Below, in pieces: positions 54,921 to 64,000 of a stretch of DNA of 64,000 nucleotides. The first letter of the stretch is position 1. Each line of letters opens with the position of its first letter. This DNA is from Tessaracoccus timonensis (GTDB lineage: Bacteria; Actinomycetota; Actinomycetes; Propionibacteriales; Propionibacteriaceae): positions 1,798,001 to 1,862,000 of the forward strand of contig NZ_LT996886.1 in assembly GCF_900343145.1 (NCBI RefSeq). Direction: 5' to 3'. The position numbers were made by a program, and so were the translations under genes. The notes under the pieces are model-generated. The model had not been told where the DNA came from, did no database searches, and saw only the letters and a list, made by a program, of their open reading frames with translations.

Positions 54921-56446
54921 TCGAACAAGCGCTGAGCGAACTCGAGGAGTACCTGCAGCTGGCAGGCGGCAAACTCCCACCAGACCTGGAAGAACGTGCG
55001 CGCCAAGTCGCAGCCTTCGCCACCCGACGGATGCGCGCCGGCGAACAGACCGTCGTCGCGCTCTCAGGAGCCACGGGGTCGGGCAAATCGTCGCTCTTCA
55101 ACGCCATCTCCGGCACGTCGCTCGCGCAGGTGGCGGCGCGCCGGCCCACCACATCGCAGCCCCTCGCCCTGAGCTTTTCCGCCACGAACGAGGCCCTGCT
55201 GGAGCTCCTCGCCATCGGGCAGCGACGTGAGGCGCGTCCACCCATCCCCGATTTCGCCGACGTCGTCTTGCTCGACCTGCCCGACCACGATTCCATCCGC
55301 GACGCGCACCGCGAGGAAGTCGACCGCCTGGTGCGCATCGTCGACCAATTCGTGTTCGTCGTCGACCCGCAAAAGTACGCCGACAACCTGCTCCACGAGC
55401 GCTACCTGCGCCCGCTGCGCGAGCACAGCGACGTCATCACCGTCGTGCTCAACCACGCTGATGTGCTCACCGACGGCAGCCCGATCTACCCCGGCGCGCA
55501 AGGCATGGACGAGCGAGTGGAAGACGTGCTCACGCACCTGCGCACACTGCTCGAAGCCGACGGGTTGCAGGGCGTGCCCGTCTTCGCGACGAGCGCGCGC
55601 GACGGGGAGGGCGTCGATTTGTTGCGGCGGCACCTCGGGCGGGTTGCCGCCCACAAGCGCGCCACCCGAGAACGGCTCACTGCCGACCTGCGCGGTCTGG
55701 CCCACGAATTGCGCCAAGTGAGCGGGCAGAGCGTCGGCATGGAGGAAACCGCCGTCGAGGAGCTGAAGCGCGAGGTTCGCGCGGCGGCAGGCGTGGAGCG
55801 TCGGGCGGAGGGCATCCGACGAACGGTGCGCAGCAGGGGAGCCATGGTGCAGGGCTGGCGTGGGGCGAAGGGCGCCGGCCCGCTTGAGTTGCCGAGCCAC
55901 CAGGTGGCGTCCGCCGCCGATGACGCTCGAGCCACGTCGGCGGTGCGACGATTCCTCGCCACGCAGACTGCGGCGTTGCCCGAGCGGTGGCGCGACGATG
56001 CACGTCGCCGCATCATGGCTGGCTCCGCAGCCACGCTCCCTACCCGCCTCGACCACGTCATGCGCGACGTCGACCTCTCCGATATGAGCGCACCCTTCGG
56101 ATGGGGCCTGGTGCGCGGCCTGAAATGGCTGCCCGTCGTGGCACTCGTCGGCGTTGCCGGCTGGGTGGTGTACCAATTCGTCTGGGCCACCGGGGAATTC
56201 GCGCCCAAAGTGGTGACGGTCATCGTCGCCACACTCGTGGCCCTCGTGCTCATCTCCCTCTCCGGCGACGCCATCCTCCGCCTCACCGCCAACCGCGCCG
56301 GGCGGCAGACCGCCAAACGCCTCGGGAGCGCCATCGACGAAGAACTCGAGGCCACCGTGATCGCCGACGTGCAAGCAGAACTCGACGATCACCAGCGCGC
56401 AGCAGCCGCATTGGCGCGTTTGGATGGCATACTTGCACGCGATTAG
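54917..56446 (+). CDS. dynamin-like GTPase, second of tandem pair
   Basis: 509 residues. Walker A LSGATGSGKSSLFNAISG (about 50-67), switch Thr in RRPTTSQPL, VLLDLPDHDSI (G3) and VVLNHADVLTDG (G4) are canonical, more so than in its neighbour. Two strong membrane helices lie near 415-435 (LPVVALVGVAGWVVYQFVW) and 440-460 (VIVATLVALVLISL), so this subunit is the likely membrane anchor of a heteromeric pair. GTG start overlaps the first GTPase stop. The next gene, ettA, follows after 41 bp. Confidence 0.82.
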   Translation: MIEQALSELEEYLQLAGGKLPPDLEERARQVAAFATRRMRAGEQTVVALSGATGSGKSSLFNAISGTSLAQVAARRPTTSQPLALSFSATNEALLELLAIGQRREARPPIPDFADVVLLDLPDHDSIRDAHREEVDRLVRIVDQFVFVVDPQKYADNLLHERYLRPLREHSDVITVVLNHADVLTDGSPIYPGAQGMDERVEDVLTHLRTLLEADGLQGVPVFATSARDGEGVDLLRRHLGRVAAHKRATRERLTADLRGLAHELRQVSGQSVGMEETAVEELKREVRAAAGVERRAEGIRRTVRSRGAMVQGWRGAKGAGPLELPSHQVASAADDARATSAVRRFLATQTAALPERWRDDARRRIMAGSAATLPTRLDHVMRDVDLSDMSAPFGWGLVRGLKWLPVVALVGVAGWVVYQFVWATGEFAPKVVTVIVATLVALVLISLSGDAILRLTANRAGRQTAKRLGSAIDEELEATVIADVQAELDDHQRAAAALARLDGILARD

Positions 56447-56487
56447 GTCCGCCTCGCGGCCTCCAACGTCTTCCAGAAGGGATCCCC

Positions 56488-58167
<1,680 letters not shown>

Positions 58168-58177
58168 CCCGGCGCCC

Positions 58178-58261
58178 AAACTTCACAATCCGTACGCAGC
58201 TTGAGGTAACCCCCTGGTTTCGGGGGTGAAGATCCATCTGCGTACGGATTTTGAAGTTTTT
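58178..58261 (+). repeat. long palindrome, family B copy 2
   Basis: 22-bp arms (58178-58199 and 58238-58259) pair with one mismatch around a loop with a nested ACCCCC/GGGGGT hairpin, ending in a T-run, so it could terminate ettA. Copy 3 at 59180 has the same loop in the same orientation. Confidence 0.88.
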
Positions 58262-58345
58262 GGGCGAGTAACCCTCCCACAGGAGTTTTCCACAGGTGGC
58301 GATGGGGGTCTTCCCTTGCGCTCCATCTTGGGGTGAGGTGGTGCC

Positions 58346-59206
58346 ATGCACCCCGAACTCCAGCGACTGCTCGCGGCCGACGGCGCAGTCTCCCGCCGCG
58401 AGCACCCCGAGCTCGCCAATGCCATCCGCCATGCGCTGCGCACCGGCGCGCTGGTTGCGCTGTTGCCGGGCACCTACTCCTTCGAGCGATCGTTCGAGAC
58501 TCTCGTCACGGCAGTGAAGCTCTGGGATCCCGATGCGGTGTTCACCGGCGCGACGGCTGCGAAGCTGAGCTGGTGGCCAGAACTCGAGGTTCGGGAGGTG
58601 ACAGCCGTGGTGCGGCGCCCGAGCGAGCGTGCAGTCCCCGGGCTGCGGCTGAGTCGCGGAGAAATCGATCCCGACCTCGTCTTCGAGAAGGATGGTTACC
58701 GGCTCGTGCATCCTGCCTGGTGCGCATTGGAGCTCACCGACACGCTCGGCGGCGAGGCCATCGACCAGGCATTGCGCCGACGCGCAACCAGCCTGAAAGC
58801 GATGCGCTGGGCCATTGGGGTGATGGCCAGGCGAGCGGGCAACGTGGAACGGCGACGGTTACTGCTGGAGTCACGAGACCAGCCGTGGTCTGAGTTGGAG
58901 CGTGACGGCCACCGGATGCTGCGTCGAGCCCGAATCAAAGGGTGGAAGGGCAACCAACGGATTGTGCTTCCTGACGGCTCGGTGCGCTACGTCGACATCG
59001 CGTTTCGTGGGCTGAAGCTGGCGGTGGAGTTGGATTCGTGGGAGCACCACAAGTCGTACGAAGCGTTCGTCGATGATCGACGCAAAGACGTCCAGCTCAT
59101 CATGCAGGGCTGGACGGTGCTGCGCTTCACCCATGCGACGCTGCCCGACCTGGTGCCGACGATCCGGGCACTGCTCCAGAAACTTCAAAATCCGTACGCA
59201 GCTTGA
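58346..59206 (+). CDS. DUF559-like (Vsr-fold nuclease-like) protein
   Basis: 286 residues. The N-terminal ~70 residues resemble the winged-helix AbiEi-type antitoxin head (LAADGAVSRREHPELANAIR then GALVALLPGTYS). The C-terminal ~90 residues (VRYVDIAFRGLKLAVELDS, followed by RRKDVQLIMQGWTVLRF) match the DUF559/very-short-patch-repair endonuclease-like fold with Asp, Glu and Lys candidates. Proteins of this architecture are common as single genes in actinobacteria; their role is unknown. The last six residues and the stop codon come from the left arm of a family B palindrome, so the reading frame ends inside a repeat. Confidence 0.65.
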   Translation: MHPELQRLLAADGAVSRREHPELANAIRHALRTGALVALLPGTYSFERSFETLVTAVKLWDPDAVFTGATAAKLSWWPELEVREVTAVVRRPSERAVPGLRLSRGEIDPDLVFEKDGYRLVHPAWCALELTDTLGGEAIDQALRRRATSLKAMRWAIGVMARRAGNVERRRLLLESRDQPWSELERDGHRMLRRARIKGWKGNQRIVLPDGSVRYVDIAFRGLKLAVELDSWEHHKSYEAFVDDRRKDVQLIMQGWTVLRFTHATLPDLVPTIRALLQKLQNPYAA

Positions 59207-59262
59207 GGTAACCCCCTGATTTCGGGGGTGAAGATCAATCTGCGTACGGATTGTGAAGTTTT
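59180..59262 (+). repeat. long palindrome, family B copy 3, overlapping the DUF559-like stop
   Basis: 22-bp arms (59180-59201 and 59240-59261) pair with one mismatch; the loop is almost identical to that of copy 2. Copies 2 and 3 are direct repeats flanking the DUF559-like gene. Confidence 0.88.
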
Positions 59263-59277
59263 GGCGGGGACAAGATG

Positions 59278-59997
59278 TCAGAGCGCGAGCTGGATGGCTG
59301 CGAGGACGGCGGTGACGACGGGCACTATGAGACTGGGCGCCATGGCGCCCAGCAGGTTGGCAGGCTTGGTGATCTCGTTGGGGCGGACGACGGGATCGGC
59401 GTCGACGCCGCGCACCGAGCGCTCGATGCCGAGCATCACCCCGATGGCTAGCAAAGCGACCCCAACTCCCAGGACCCACCACCCCGAGACGGTTGCGACA
59501 GTCCCAGGGATGAAGCAGGCTCCGATGCACGCCGCGAAGAACGCTGCAGCGAAAGCAGCTCCGACGACCGGCCGACTCGTTGCCACACGCAGGATGGGCG
59601 TCGGGCACATGGCCAACGCCACGAATGCGACGACCAGCAGCGCTGCCATGACGAGCAATCCGACGGTGAGCTGTACCCCGTCTCCGTGCCGCAGCAGCCA
59701 CACCGCCTGCAGCACAGCGAACATGCCGAAGACCTGCAGCGCGGACGGGAGCATCACCTGTGCAAAGTCGGTCCCGGCGGCCGCGTCGACGGGGAGATGG
59801 TGCGCGTAGTCCTTCGGATCTCCGAAAGCCTCCTCAGCGCTCTGCCCGGAATCGACGACGTGCGCGTCCACCTCGGCCAGCGCGTCGCCGATGACGGTCC
59901 CGAGCACGCCGCGCAGGCGCGCTTCGAGGATGAACGCCTCGCTCCATGCGGGGTTGACGTGCGGAGCCAGACGCTGCTCGAAGGAGTGATCGGCCAT
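59278..59997 (-). CDS. membrane protein partner of PadR regulator
   Basis: 239 residues. The N-terminal ~90 residues are cytosolic with FILEARLRGVLGTVIGDALA and SAEEAFGDPKDYAHHL, a pattern shared by DUF1700/HAAS-type domains that accompany PadR regulators; about six membrane helices follow. ATG 59997 starts one base after the padR stop, so the two are co-transcribed and padR probably controls both. Function unknown; similar pairs are thought to respond to envelope stress, which is inference here. Confidence 0.7.
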   Translation of the reverse strand: MADHSFEQRLAPHVNPAWSEAFILEARLRGVLGTVIGDALAEVDAHVVDSGQSAEEAFGDPKDYAHHLPVDAAAGTDFAQVMLPSALQVFGMFAVLQAVWLLRHGDGVQLTVGLLVMAALLVVAFVALAMCPTPILRVATSRPVVGAAFAAAFFAACIGACFIPGTVATVSGWWVLGVGVALLAIGVMLGIERSVRGVDADPVVRPNEITKPANLLGAMAPSLIVPVVTAVLAAIQLAL

Positions 59998-59998
59998 G

Positions 59999-60343
59999 TC
60001 AGTGGTCCTTTCCGATAGGGGAGACGTGGTTGGTGACGGCAGCGGAAAAGCGTCGCCAGACGTCGGCGAGCTCGTCTCTTCGCGCGCGGCCCAGCTCGTT
60101 GAGCTCGTAGAACTTGCGCCCGGGCCCGCCCTCACCCGGGCGCCACTCGACGACGACCAGCCCGCCCTGCTCGAGGCGCTTGAGCAGCGGGTACAGCGTC
60201 CCGCCCTTGACCTCGCCCAAACCGGCGTCGGCCAGCCTCGAGGCGATGTCGTAGCCATAGGTGGGGCCGTCGCCGATGATGCGCAGCACGCACAGCTCGA
60301 GGATGCCGCGCTGCCAGCCGGCTGGCCACTGGATTATTTCCAT
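59999..60343 (-). CDS. PadR family transcriptional regulator
   Basis: 114 residues, one winged-helix domain. WQRGILELCVLRIIGDGPTY, GYDIASRLADAGL, VKGGTLYPLLKRLEQGGLVV and GPGRKFYELNELGR are classic PadR. It lacks the long C-terminal dimerisation helix of PadR-s1 proteins, so it belongs to the short form. A leaderless promoter fixes the ATG at 60343, and a large palindrome overlaps that promoter, indicating autorepression. Confidence 0.92.
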   Translation of the reverse strand: MEIIQWPAGWQRGILELCVLRIIGDGPTYGYDIASRLADAGLGEVKGGTLYPLLKRLEQGGLVVVEWRPGEGGPGRKFYELNELGRARRDELADVWRRFSAAVTNHVSPIGKDH

Positions 60344-60349
60344 GACTAG

Positions 60350-60355
60350 AGCGTA
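60350..60355 (-). promoter_or_regulatory. -10 box of a leaderless padR promoter
   Basis: On the minus strand TACGCT is followed by 6 nt and the ATG at 60343. Confidence 0.5.
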
Positions 60356-60356
60356 A

Positions 60357-60389
60357 CACCATCTAGATAGACAGACAATCTAGATGGTG
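60357..60389. promoter_or_regulatory. probable PadR operator palindrome
   Basis: Perfect 12-bp arms CACCATCTAGAT (60357-60368) and ATCTAGATGGTG (60378-60389) with a 9-nt spacer. It covers the region from just upstream of the -10 box to beyond the expected -35 of padR. Confidence 0.8.
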
Positions 60390-60520
60390 GCTCTTGGCCG
60401 TCAAGGCGGAGTTCGTCCGTCGTGCTCAGCAGTGGTGACCCCCAGGCGCGATAGGGTGCTTTGGGCGTTGTGATCCACGAGCGGCGCCTGAGTACGGACC
60501 ACACACATGAGGTGACTGTC

Positions 60521-60910
60521 ATGAACGCATACGAGTCTCAGCCCGGCCCTGACAGCGGCCTGCCGATGCAGGTTTCCTCCGACGATCGCACGATGGCCAC
60601 CCTTACCCATGCGCTCGGGGCGGTGTTCACGCTGCTTGTGCCGTTGGTCATCTGGCTGATCAACAAGGACAATCCCGCCAAGCGGTTCGTCAATGAGCAC
60701 GCCAAGGAGGCACTCAATTTCCAGATCACGATGCTGATCGCCTATGCCATCGCCGGTGTCCTCAGCATCCCGCTCGCATTCGTCTTCATCGGTTTCATGC
60801 TCGTGCCGGTGGTCTACGTGTTGAACATCATCTTCGGTGTCATCGCCGCAATGGCGTCCAATAAGGGAGAGCGCTACCGGTACCCCTTCGCGCTGCGCCT
60901 GATCGCCTGA
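60521..60910 (+). CDS. DUF4870 family membrane protein
   Basis: 129 residues with about three membrane helices. DRTMATLTHALGAVFTLLVP, the NEHAKEALNFQITMLI motif and the C-terminal helix before YRYPFALRLI are typical of DUF4870 (Tic20-like) proteins of unknown function. ATG 60521 follows GAGGTG by about 7 nt; the frame is open to 60461 without support. It has its own promoter region, divergent from padR, and ends 17 bp from the convergent oxidase. Confidence 0.85.
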   Translation: MNAYESQPGPDSGLPMQVSSDDRTMATLTHALGAVFTLLVPLVIWLINKDNPAKRFVNEHAKEALNFQITMLIAYAIAGVLSIPLAFVFIGFMLVPVVYVLNIIFGVIAAMASNKGERYRYPFALRLIA

Positions 60911-60927
60911 CCCGACCCGCGGGCGCT

Positions 60928-63675
60928 TCAGTGCGTGGCGAGTAGCTCAGCCAGCGACATCGAGTCGCGGTTCGACAGGGAGCGCATCTGGGTTTGGCAG
61001 GAGAATCCGTCGGCGAGGATGATCGCATCGGGGTTGTTCTCGAGCGCGGGCTGCAGGTTCGACTCGTACACCTTCACGCTCACTTCGTGGTGTCCGCGCT
61101 CGACGCCGAAGTTGCCGGCCAGACCGCAGCACCCGCCGACGACGACCAGCTCCGCCCCGGTGGACTCGAGCAGCTTGCGGTCTTCGCGCCAACCGATCAC
61201 CGACGCATGGTGGCAATGCGGCTGCGCGACGATGGTGTGGCCGGAGAGGTCCGGGGGAGTGAAGTCAGGATCGTCGGCGAGGAATTCCGCCAGCGTCCGC
61301 ACCTTGCCCCGAAGCGCTGCCACGTTCTCGTCGTCCGGTAACAGATCAGACGCATCCCCGCGCCACACCGCCGTGCAGCTCGGCTCCAAGCCGATGATGG
61401 GGATGCCATCCGCGACGAACGGCGCCAGCACCGCGGCCGCCTTCCGCAGCTGCGTGCGAGCGCCGTCGAGTTGCCCGGTGGAGATCCAGGTGAGCCCGCA
61501 ACACGCGGTGCGGTCGAGCACGGTCGGCTCGTAGCCCAGCCAGCTCAGCACCTGCACCATCGCGGCGAAGGTGTTCGACTCGAAGCAGTTGGTGAACGAG
61601 TCCACCCACAGCAGCACCCGCCCCTTGTCAGCACGTGATTGTGGCGACGAGGCCTCCTCCAGTGCCGACGTGGCGCGCCGCTTCGCGAACCGCGGAATCT
61701 GCCGCCGCCCGTCCACGCCCGCGGCCCATTTCAACGCGTTCCCTACGACGGGAGCCGCGCCGATGGCGTTCACCACACGCCCCAGCCCGGGCACCGACGT
61801 GATCATCCGCCCCCAGCGCGGCAGCCAGCCCAGCGCGTAGTGATTGCGGGGCCGGAGCCTGCCTTTGTACCGCTCGTGCGTGACGCGAGCCTTGTAGGCC
61901 GCCATGTCGATGCCGGTCGGGCAGTCGCGGGCGCAACCCTTGCATGACAAGCACAAATCAAGTGCCTCAGCGACTTCGGGAGAGCGCCAGCCCTGCGTAA
62001 TGATCGACCCGTTCACCATCTCCTGCAGCACCCGCGCGCGGCCCCGCGTCGAGTCTTTCTGCTCACGCGTGGCGTGGAAGCTCGGGCACATCACCCCACC
62101 CGACGGCGCGTTGTTGGCGAGGCACTTCCCGACACCCGTGCACTGATGCACCTCCCGCACGAAGTCCGGGTCGCTCAGGTTCAGGGGCGACGAAGCCGCA
62201 GCCACCATGCGCGCGTCGGCCTCTACCGGTACGGGGTCGACGAGGATGCCTGGGTTCAGCAGATTCTGCGGATCAAACAAGTGCTTGACTTGCGCAAACA
62301 GCTCGAGTGCCTCGTCGGAGTACATGTACTTCAGCAGCGCGGAACGCGCCCGGCCGTCGCCGTGCTCGCCGCTCATCGAGCCGCCGAATCCCGCGACGAT
62401 CTGCGCGGCCTCCTCGACGAACGCGCGGTAGCGCTCGGGGCCGTCGGGCTCGTCGAGCGGGAAATCGATGCGGCAGTGCACGCATCCGTCGCCGAAATGC
62501 CCGTAGGGGAGCCCCTGCAAGCCGTGCCGCTCGAGGCACGCGTCGAACGCGCGCAGGTAGTCGCCGAGGTGCTCCGGCGGCACCGCGGAATCCTCCCAAC
62601 CGGGGTACGCCGGCTTCTCGAGCGACACGCCCGCCAGGCCCGCACCGTCGGCGCGAATCTGCCACAGCCGGGCAGCCTCGACGGGGTCGTCCACGATCCA
62701 ACCGTCGCCGGCGCGCGCGGTGTCGAGGAGCTGCTGCGCCCGGCTCCGCAGCGCGGCGGGGTCGTCGTCGGTGAGTTCGAGTAGCATCCAGCCGTCGCCC
62801 GCAGGCAGCGCGTCCACGGCGTCGGGGCCCTTCTGGCGGATGACCACGTCGACGATGCGCCGGTCGAGCCCTTCGCACGCGGTGGGGGAGAACTGGAGCA
62901 GGTTGGCGATGTCGTCGCCGGCATCCGCCATCGTGGGGTAGCCGAGCGCCACCATCAGCTTGTGGGGCGCATCAGCGACGAGCTTCACCGTCGCCTTCGT
63001 GATCACTCCCAGCGTGCCCTCGGTGCCGGCGAAGAACTTCGCGACATCGAAGCGGCGCTCGGGCAGCAGGTGCTCCAACGAATAGCCGGACACCTGCCGC
63101 GTGAACCGCCCGAACTCAGTACGGATCACGCCCAAATTGGCCGCCACAAGGGCTTTGAGCTCGGGGAACTCGTCGCGGCCCAGCGTCCGCAGCTCGCCGG
63201 TGCCGTCGATGATCTCCAGTTCGACGACGTTGTCGGCCATGCGCCCATACCCCAGCGCGCGCGGCCCGCAGGCGTTGTTGCCGATCATGCCGCCGACGGT
63301 GCACCGCGACGACGTCGACGGGTCGGGGCCGAGGCGCAGCCCGTATGGGGCGGCGGCTTGCTGCAGCTGGTCTTGCACGACGCCAGGGTCGATCACAGCC
63401 GTGCGGGATTCCGCGTCAATGGAGTGGATGCGGGTGAGGTGGCGCGACACGTCGACGATCAGCCCAGTCCCGACGGCGTTGCCGGCGCATGAGGTACCCG
63501 CACCGCGCATAGTGATGGGTAGCTGTTGGCGGAGTGCCCAACGCACGGTTTCAATGAGCTCTGACGTGGTGCGTGGCGTCGCCACAGCGGTGGGTTCAAC
63601 TCGGTAGAGGGACCCGTCGGAGGTGTACAGCGCACGGGTGAGCGGCGAAGAATCTAGGTTGGGCACGCACTCCAT
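60928..63675 (-). CDS. FAD-linked D-lactate dehydrogenase-like oxidase fused to Fe-S reductase
   Basis: 915 residues in two halves. The N-terminal FAD-binding oxidoreductase domain (GlcD type) contains PITMRGAGTSCAGNAVG and GTEGTLGVITKATVKL with the FAD loop, and SGEHGDGRARSALL. The C-terminal half has two 4Fe-4S motifs (QCTGVGKC...CP and LCLSCKGCARDCPTG) and two CCG domains (RTACCGLTW, VGGCCGLAGNFG) as in GlpC/GlcF. Such fused proteins oxidise D-lactate or related 2-hydroxy acids and pass electrons to quinone at the membrane. I start at ATG 63675; the frame extends to 63738 but overlaps the MarR gene. Confidence 0.88.
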   Translation of the reverse strand: MECVPNLDSSPLTRALYTSDGSLYRVEPTAVATPRTTSELIETVRWALRQQLPITMRGAGTSCAGNAVGTGLIVDVSRHLTRIHSIDAESRTAVIDPGVVQDQLQQAAAPYGLRLGPDPSTSSRCTVGGMIGNNACGPRALGYGRMADNVVELEIIDGTGELRTLGRDEFPELKALVAANLGVIRTEFGRFTRQVSGYSLEHLLPERRFDVAKFFAGTEGTLGVITKATVKLVADAPHKLMVALGYPTMADAGDDIANLLQFSPTACEGLDRRIVDVVIRQKGPDAVDALPAGDGWMLLELTDDDPAALRSRAQQLLDTARAGDGWIVDDPVEAARLWQIRADGAGLAGVSLEKPAYPGWEDSAVPPEHLGDYLRAFDACLERHGLQGLPYGHFGDGCVHCRIDFPLDEPDGPERYRAFVEEAAQIVAGFGGSMSGEHGDGRARSALLKYMYSDEALELFAQVKHLFDPQNLLNPGILVDPVPVEADARMVAAASSPLNLSDPDFVREVHQCTGVGKCLANNAPSGGVMCPSFHATREQKDSTRGRARVLQEMVNGSIITQGWRSPEVAEALDLCLSCKGCARDCPTGIDMAAYKARVTHERYKGRLRPRNHYALGWLPRWGRMITSVPGLGRVVNAIGAAPVVGNALKWAAGVDGRRQIPRFAKRRATSALEEASSPQSRADKGRVLLWVDSFTNCFESNTFAAMVQVLSWLGYEPTVLDRTACCGLTWISTGQLDGARTQLRKAAAVLAPFVADGIPIIGLEPSCTAVWRGDASDLLPDDENVAALRGKVRTLAEFLADDPDFTPPDLSGHTIVAQPHCHHASVIGWREDRKLLESTGAELVVVGGCCGLAGNFGVERGHHEVSVKVYESNLQPALENNPDAIILADGFSCQTQMRSLSNRDSMSLAELLATH

Positions 63676-63686
63676 CCAACCACGCC

Positions 63687-64000
63687 TTACCGCTTGCCGG
63701 TCGCCTCGTCCGCGACCTCCAGGATCGCATCCATGCACCGCCCGAGCGCCTCCAAATCCTCGGGGGACACGGCGTCGATGAGCACCTGGCGCACCGAATC
63801 AACGTGGTGCGGCGCGGCGTCACGCAGCACGTCGAGGCCCTCAGCAGTGAGGACTGCCTGGACGCCGCGCCCGTCGCAGGTGCTCGGTTCGCGGCGGACG
63901 AGGTTGCGGTTTTCCATCCGGGCGATGGTGTGCGTGAGGCGCGAGCGGGAGTGGCCCACGCTCTCGGCGAGTTCACCCATGCGCAGCGTGGTGTCGGGGG
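63687..64000 (-). CDS. MarR family transcriptional regulator, N-terminus missing
   Basis: About 104 residues are visible, and the frame runs off the right edge. TLRMGELAESVGHSRSRLTH is the recognition helix region and IARMENRNLVRREPS with GRGVQAVLTAEG the wing, as in MarR. It ends 11 nt before the oxidase start on the same strand, so it may regulate that gene and share its transcript. The N-terminal dimerisation helices lie beyond the window. Confidence 0.85.
   Translation of the reverse strand, partial: PDTTLRMGELAESVGHSRSRLTHTIARMENRNLVRREPSTCDGRGVQAVLTAEGLDVLRDAAPHHVDSVRQVLIDAVSPEDLEALGRCMDAILEVADEATGKR

Noticed and set aside
58346-59206. Complete AbiE toxin-antitoxin system
   Set aside because: Only an AbiEi-like head is present on a DUF559-like protein; no AbiEii nucleotidyltransferase gene is adjacent.

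Overview
The window is a 64 kb stretch of high-GC actinobacterial chromosome. The evidence is the GC-rich third codon positions, many GTG starts, GTGA/ATGA start-stop overlaps, and actinobacterial families such as DUF3039, DUF2017, DUF3516 helicase, DUF3618, PrsW, tandem dynamin-like GTPases and ESX/WXG-type proteins. Gene content fits the Propionibacteriaceae or a related family; that assignment is inference because no rRNA is present. At least fifteen genes have a TANNNT -10 box 6-8 nt before the start codon and no good Shine-Dalgarno, so leaderless transcription looks common. I used this pattern to choose several starts.

Layout. 0-7 kb: end of a SIS-domain sugar-phosphate protein, aroQ, ahcY, DUF3039, a membrane Ser/Thr kinase divergent from an RDD membrane protein, and malQ. 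7-10.5 kb: an ESX-like module of two YbaB-like proteins, an EspC/WXG100-like protein, a long WXG protein with a Gly/Ala-rich repeat tail, and a DUF1795-like protein. 10.9-19.2 kb: housekeeping genes pncB, clpS, DUF2017, murI, a 39-residue Cys-rich protein, rph-rdgB-thyA-folA, dinB, thpR and tRNA-Leu. 19.3-20.6 kb: an IS5-family element and an orphan ribbon-helix-helix gene. 21-26.5 kb: one 1,815-residue fused biotin-dependent carboxylase with the domain order of eukaryotic acetyl-CoA carboxylase. 26.9-31.9 kb: DUF3516 helicase, GNAT, YigZ, Bcp, DUF3618 and a GroES-like protein. 32-46.4 kb: a carbohydrate locus that looks built for imported mannose/N-acetylhexosamine oligosaccharides such as N-glycan fragments. 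It has a three-gene ABC importer, a DeoR regulator, GH4, GH38, a phosphodiesterase-like enzyme, a PfkB kinase, a HAD phosphatase, GH20 and GH125. 46.5-51.9 kb: tRNA-Lys, azlCD, a DUF3800 islet, tRNA-His, orn, a lipoprotein, tRNA-Arg and a Fic protein. 51.9-58.2 kb: PrsW, two dynamin-like GTPases and EttA. 58.2-64 kb: a DUF559-like gene bracketed by two copies of a palindrome, a PadR/membrane-protein pair with a clear operator, DUF4870, a FAD/Fe-S D-lactate-dehydrogenase-like oxidase and a truncated MarR gene.

The intergenic DNA is unusually structured. Five families of roughly 60-120 bp imperfect palindromes (ten copies in all, two to three copies in three of the families) and a separate family of short GTTGAGTAGCCGCC-type repeats fill most gaps. 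In two places the palindrome arm supplies the stop codon of the preceding gene (dinB and the DUF559-like gene). No CRISPR array, prophage or rRNA operon was seen.
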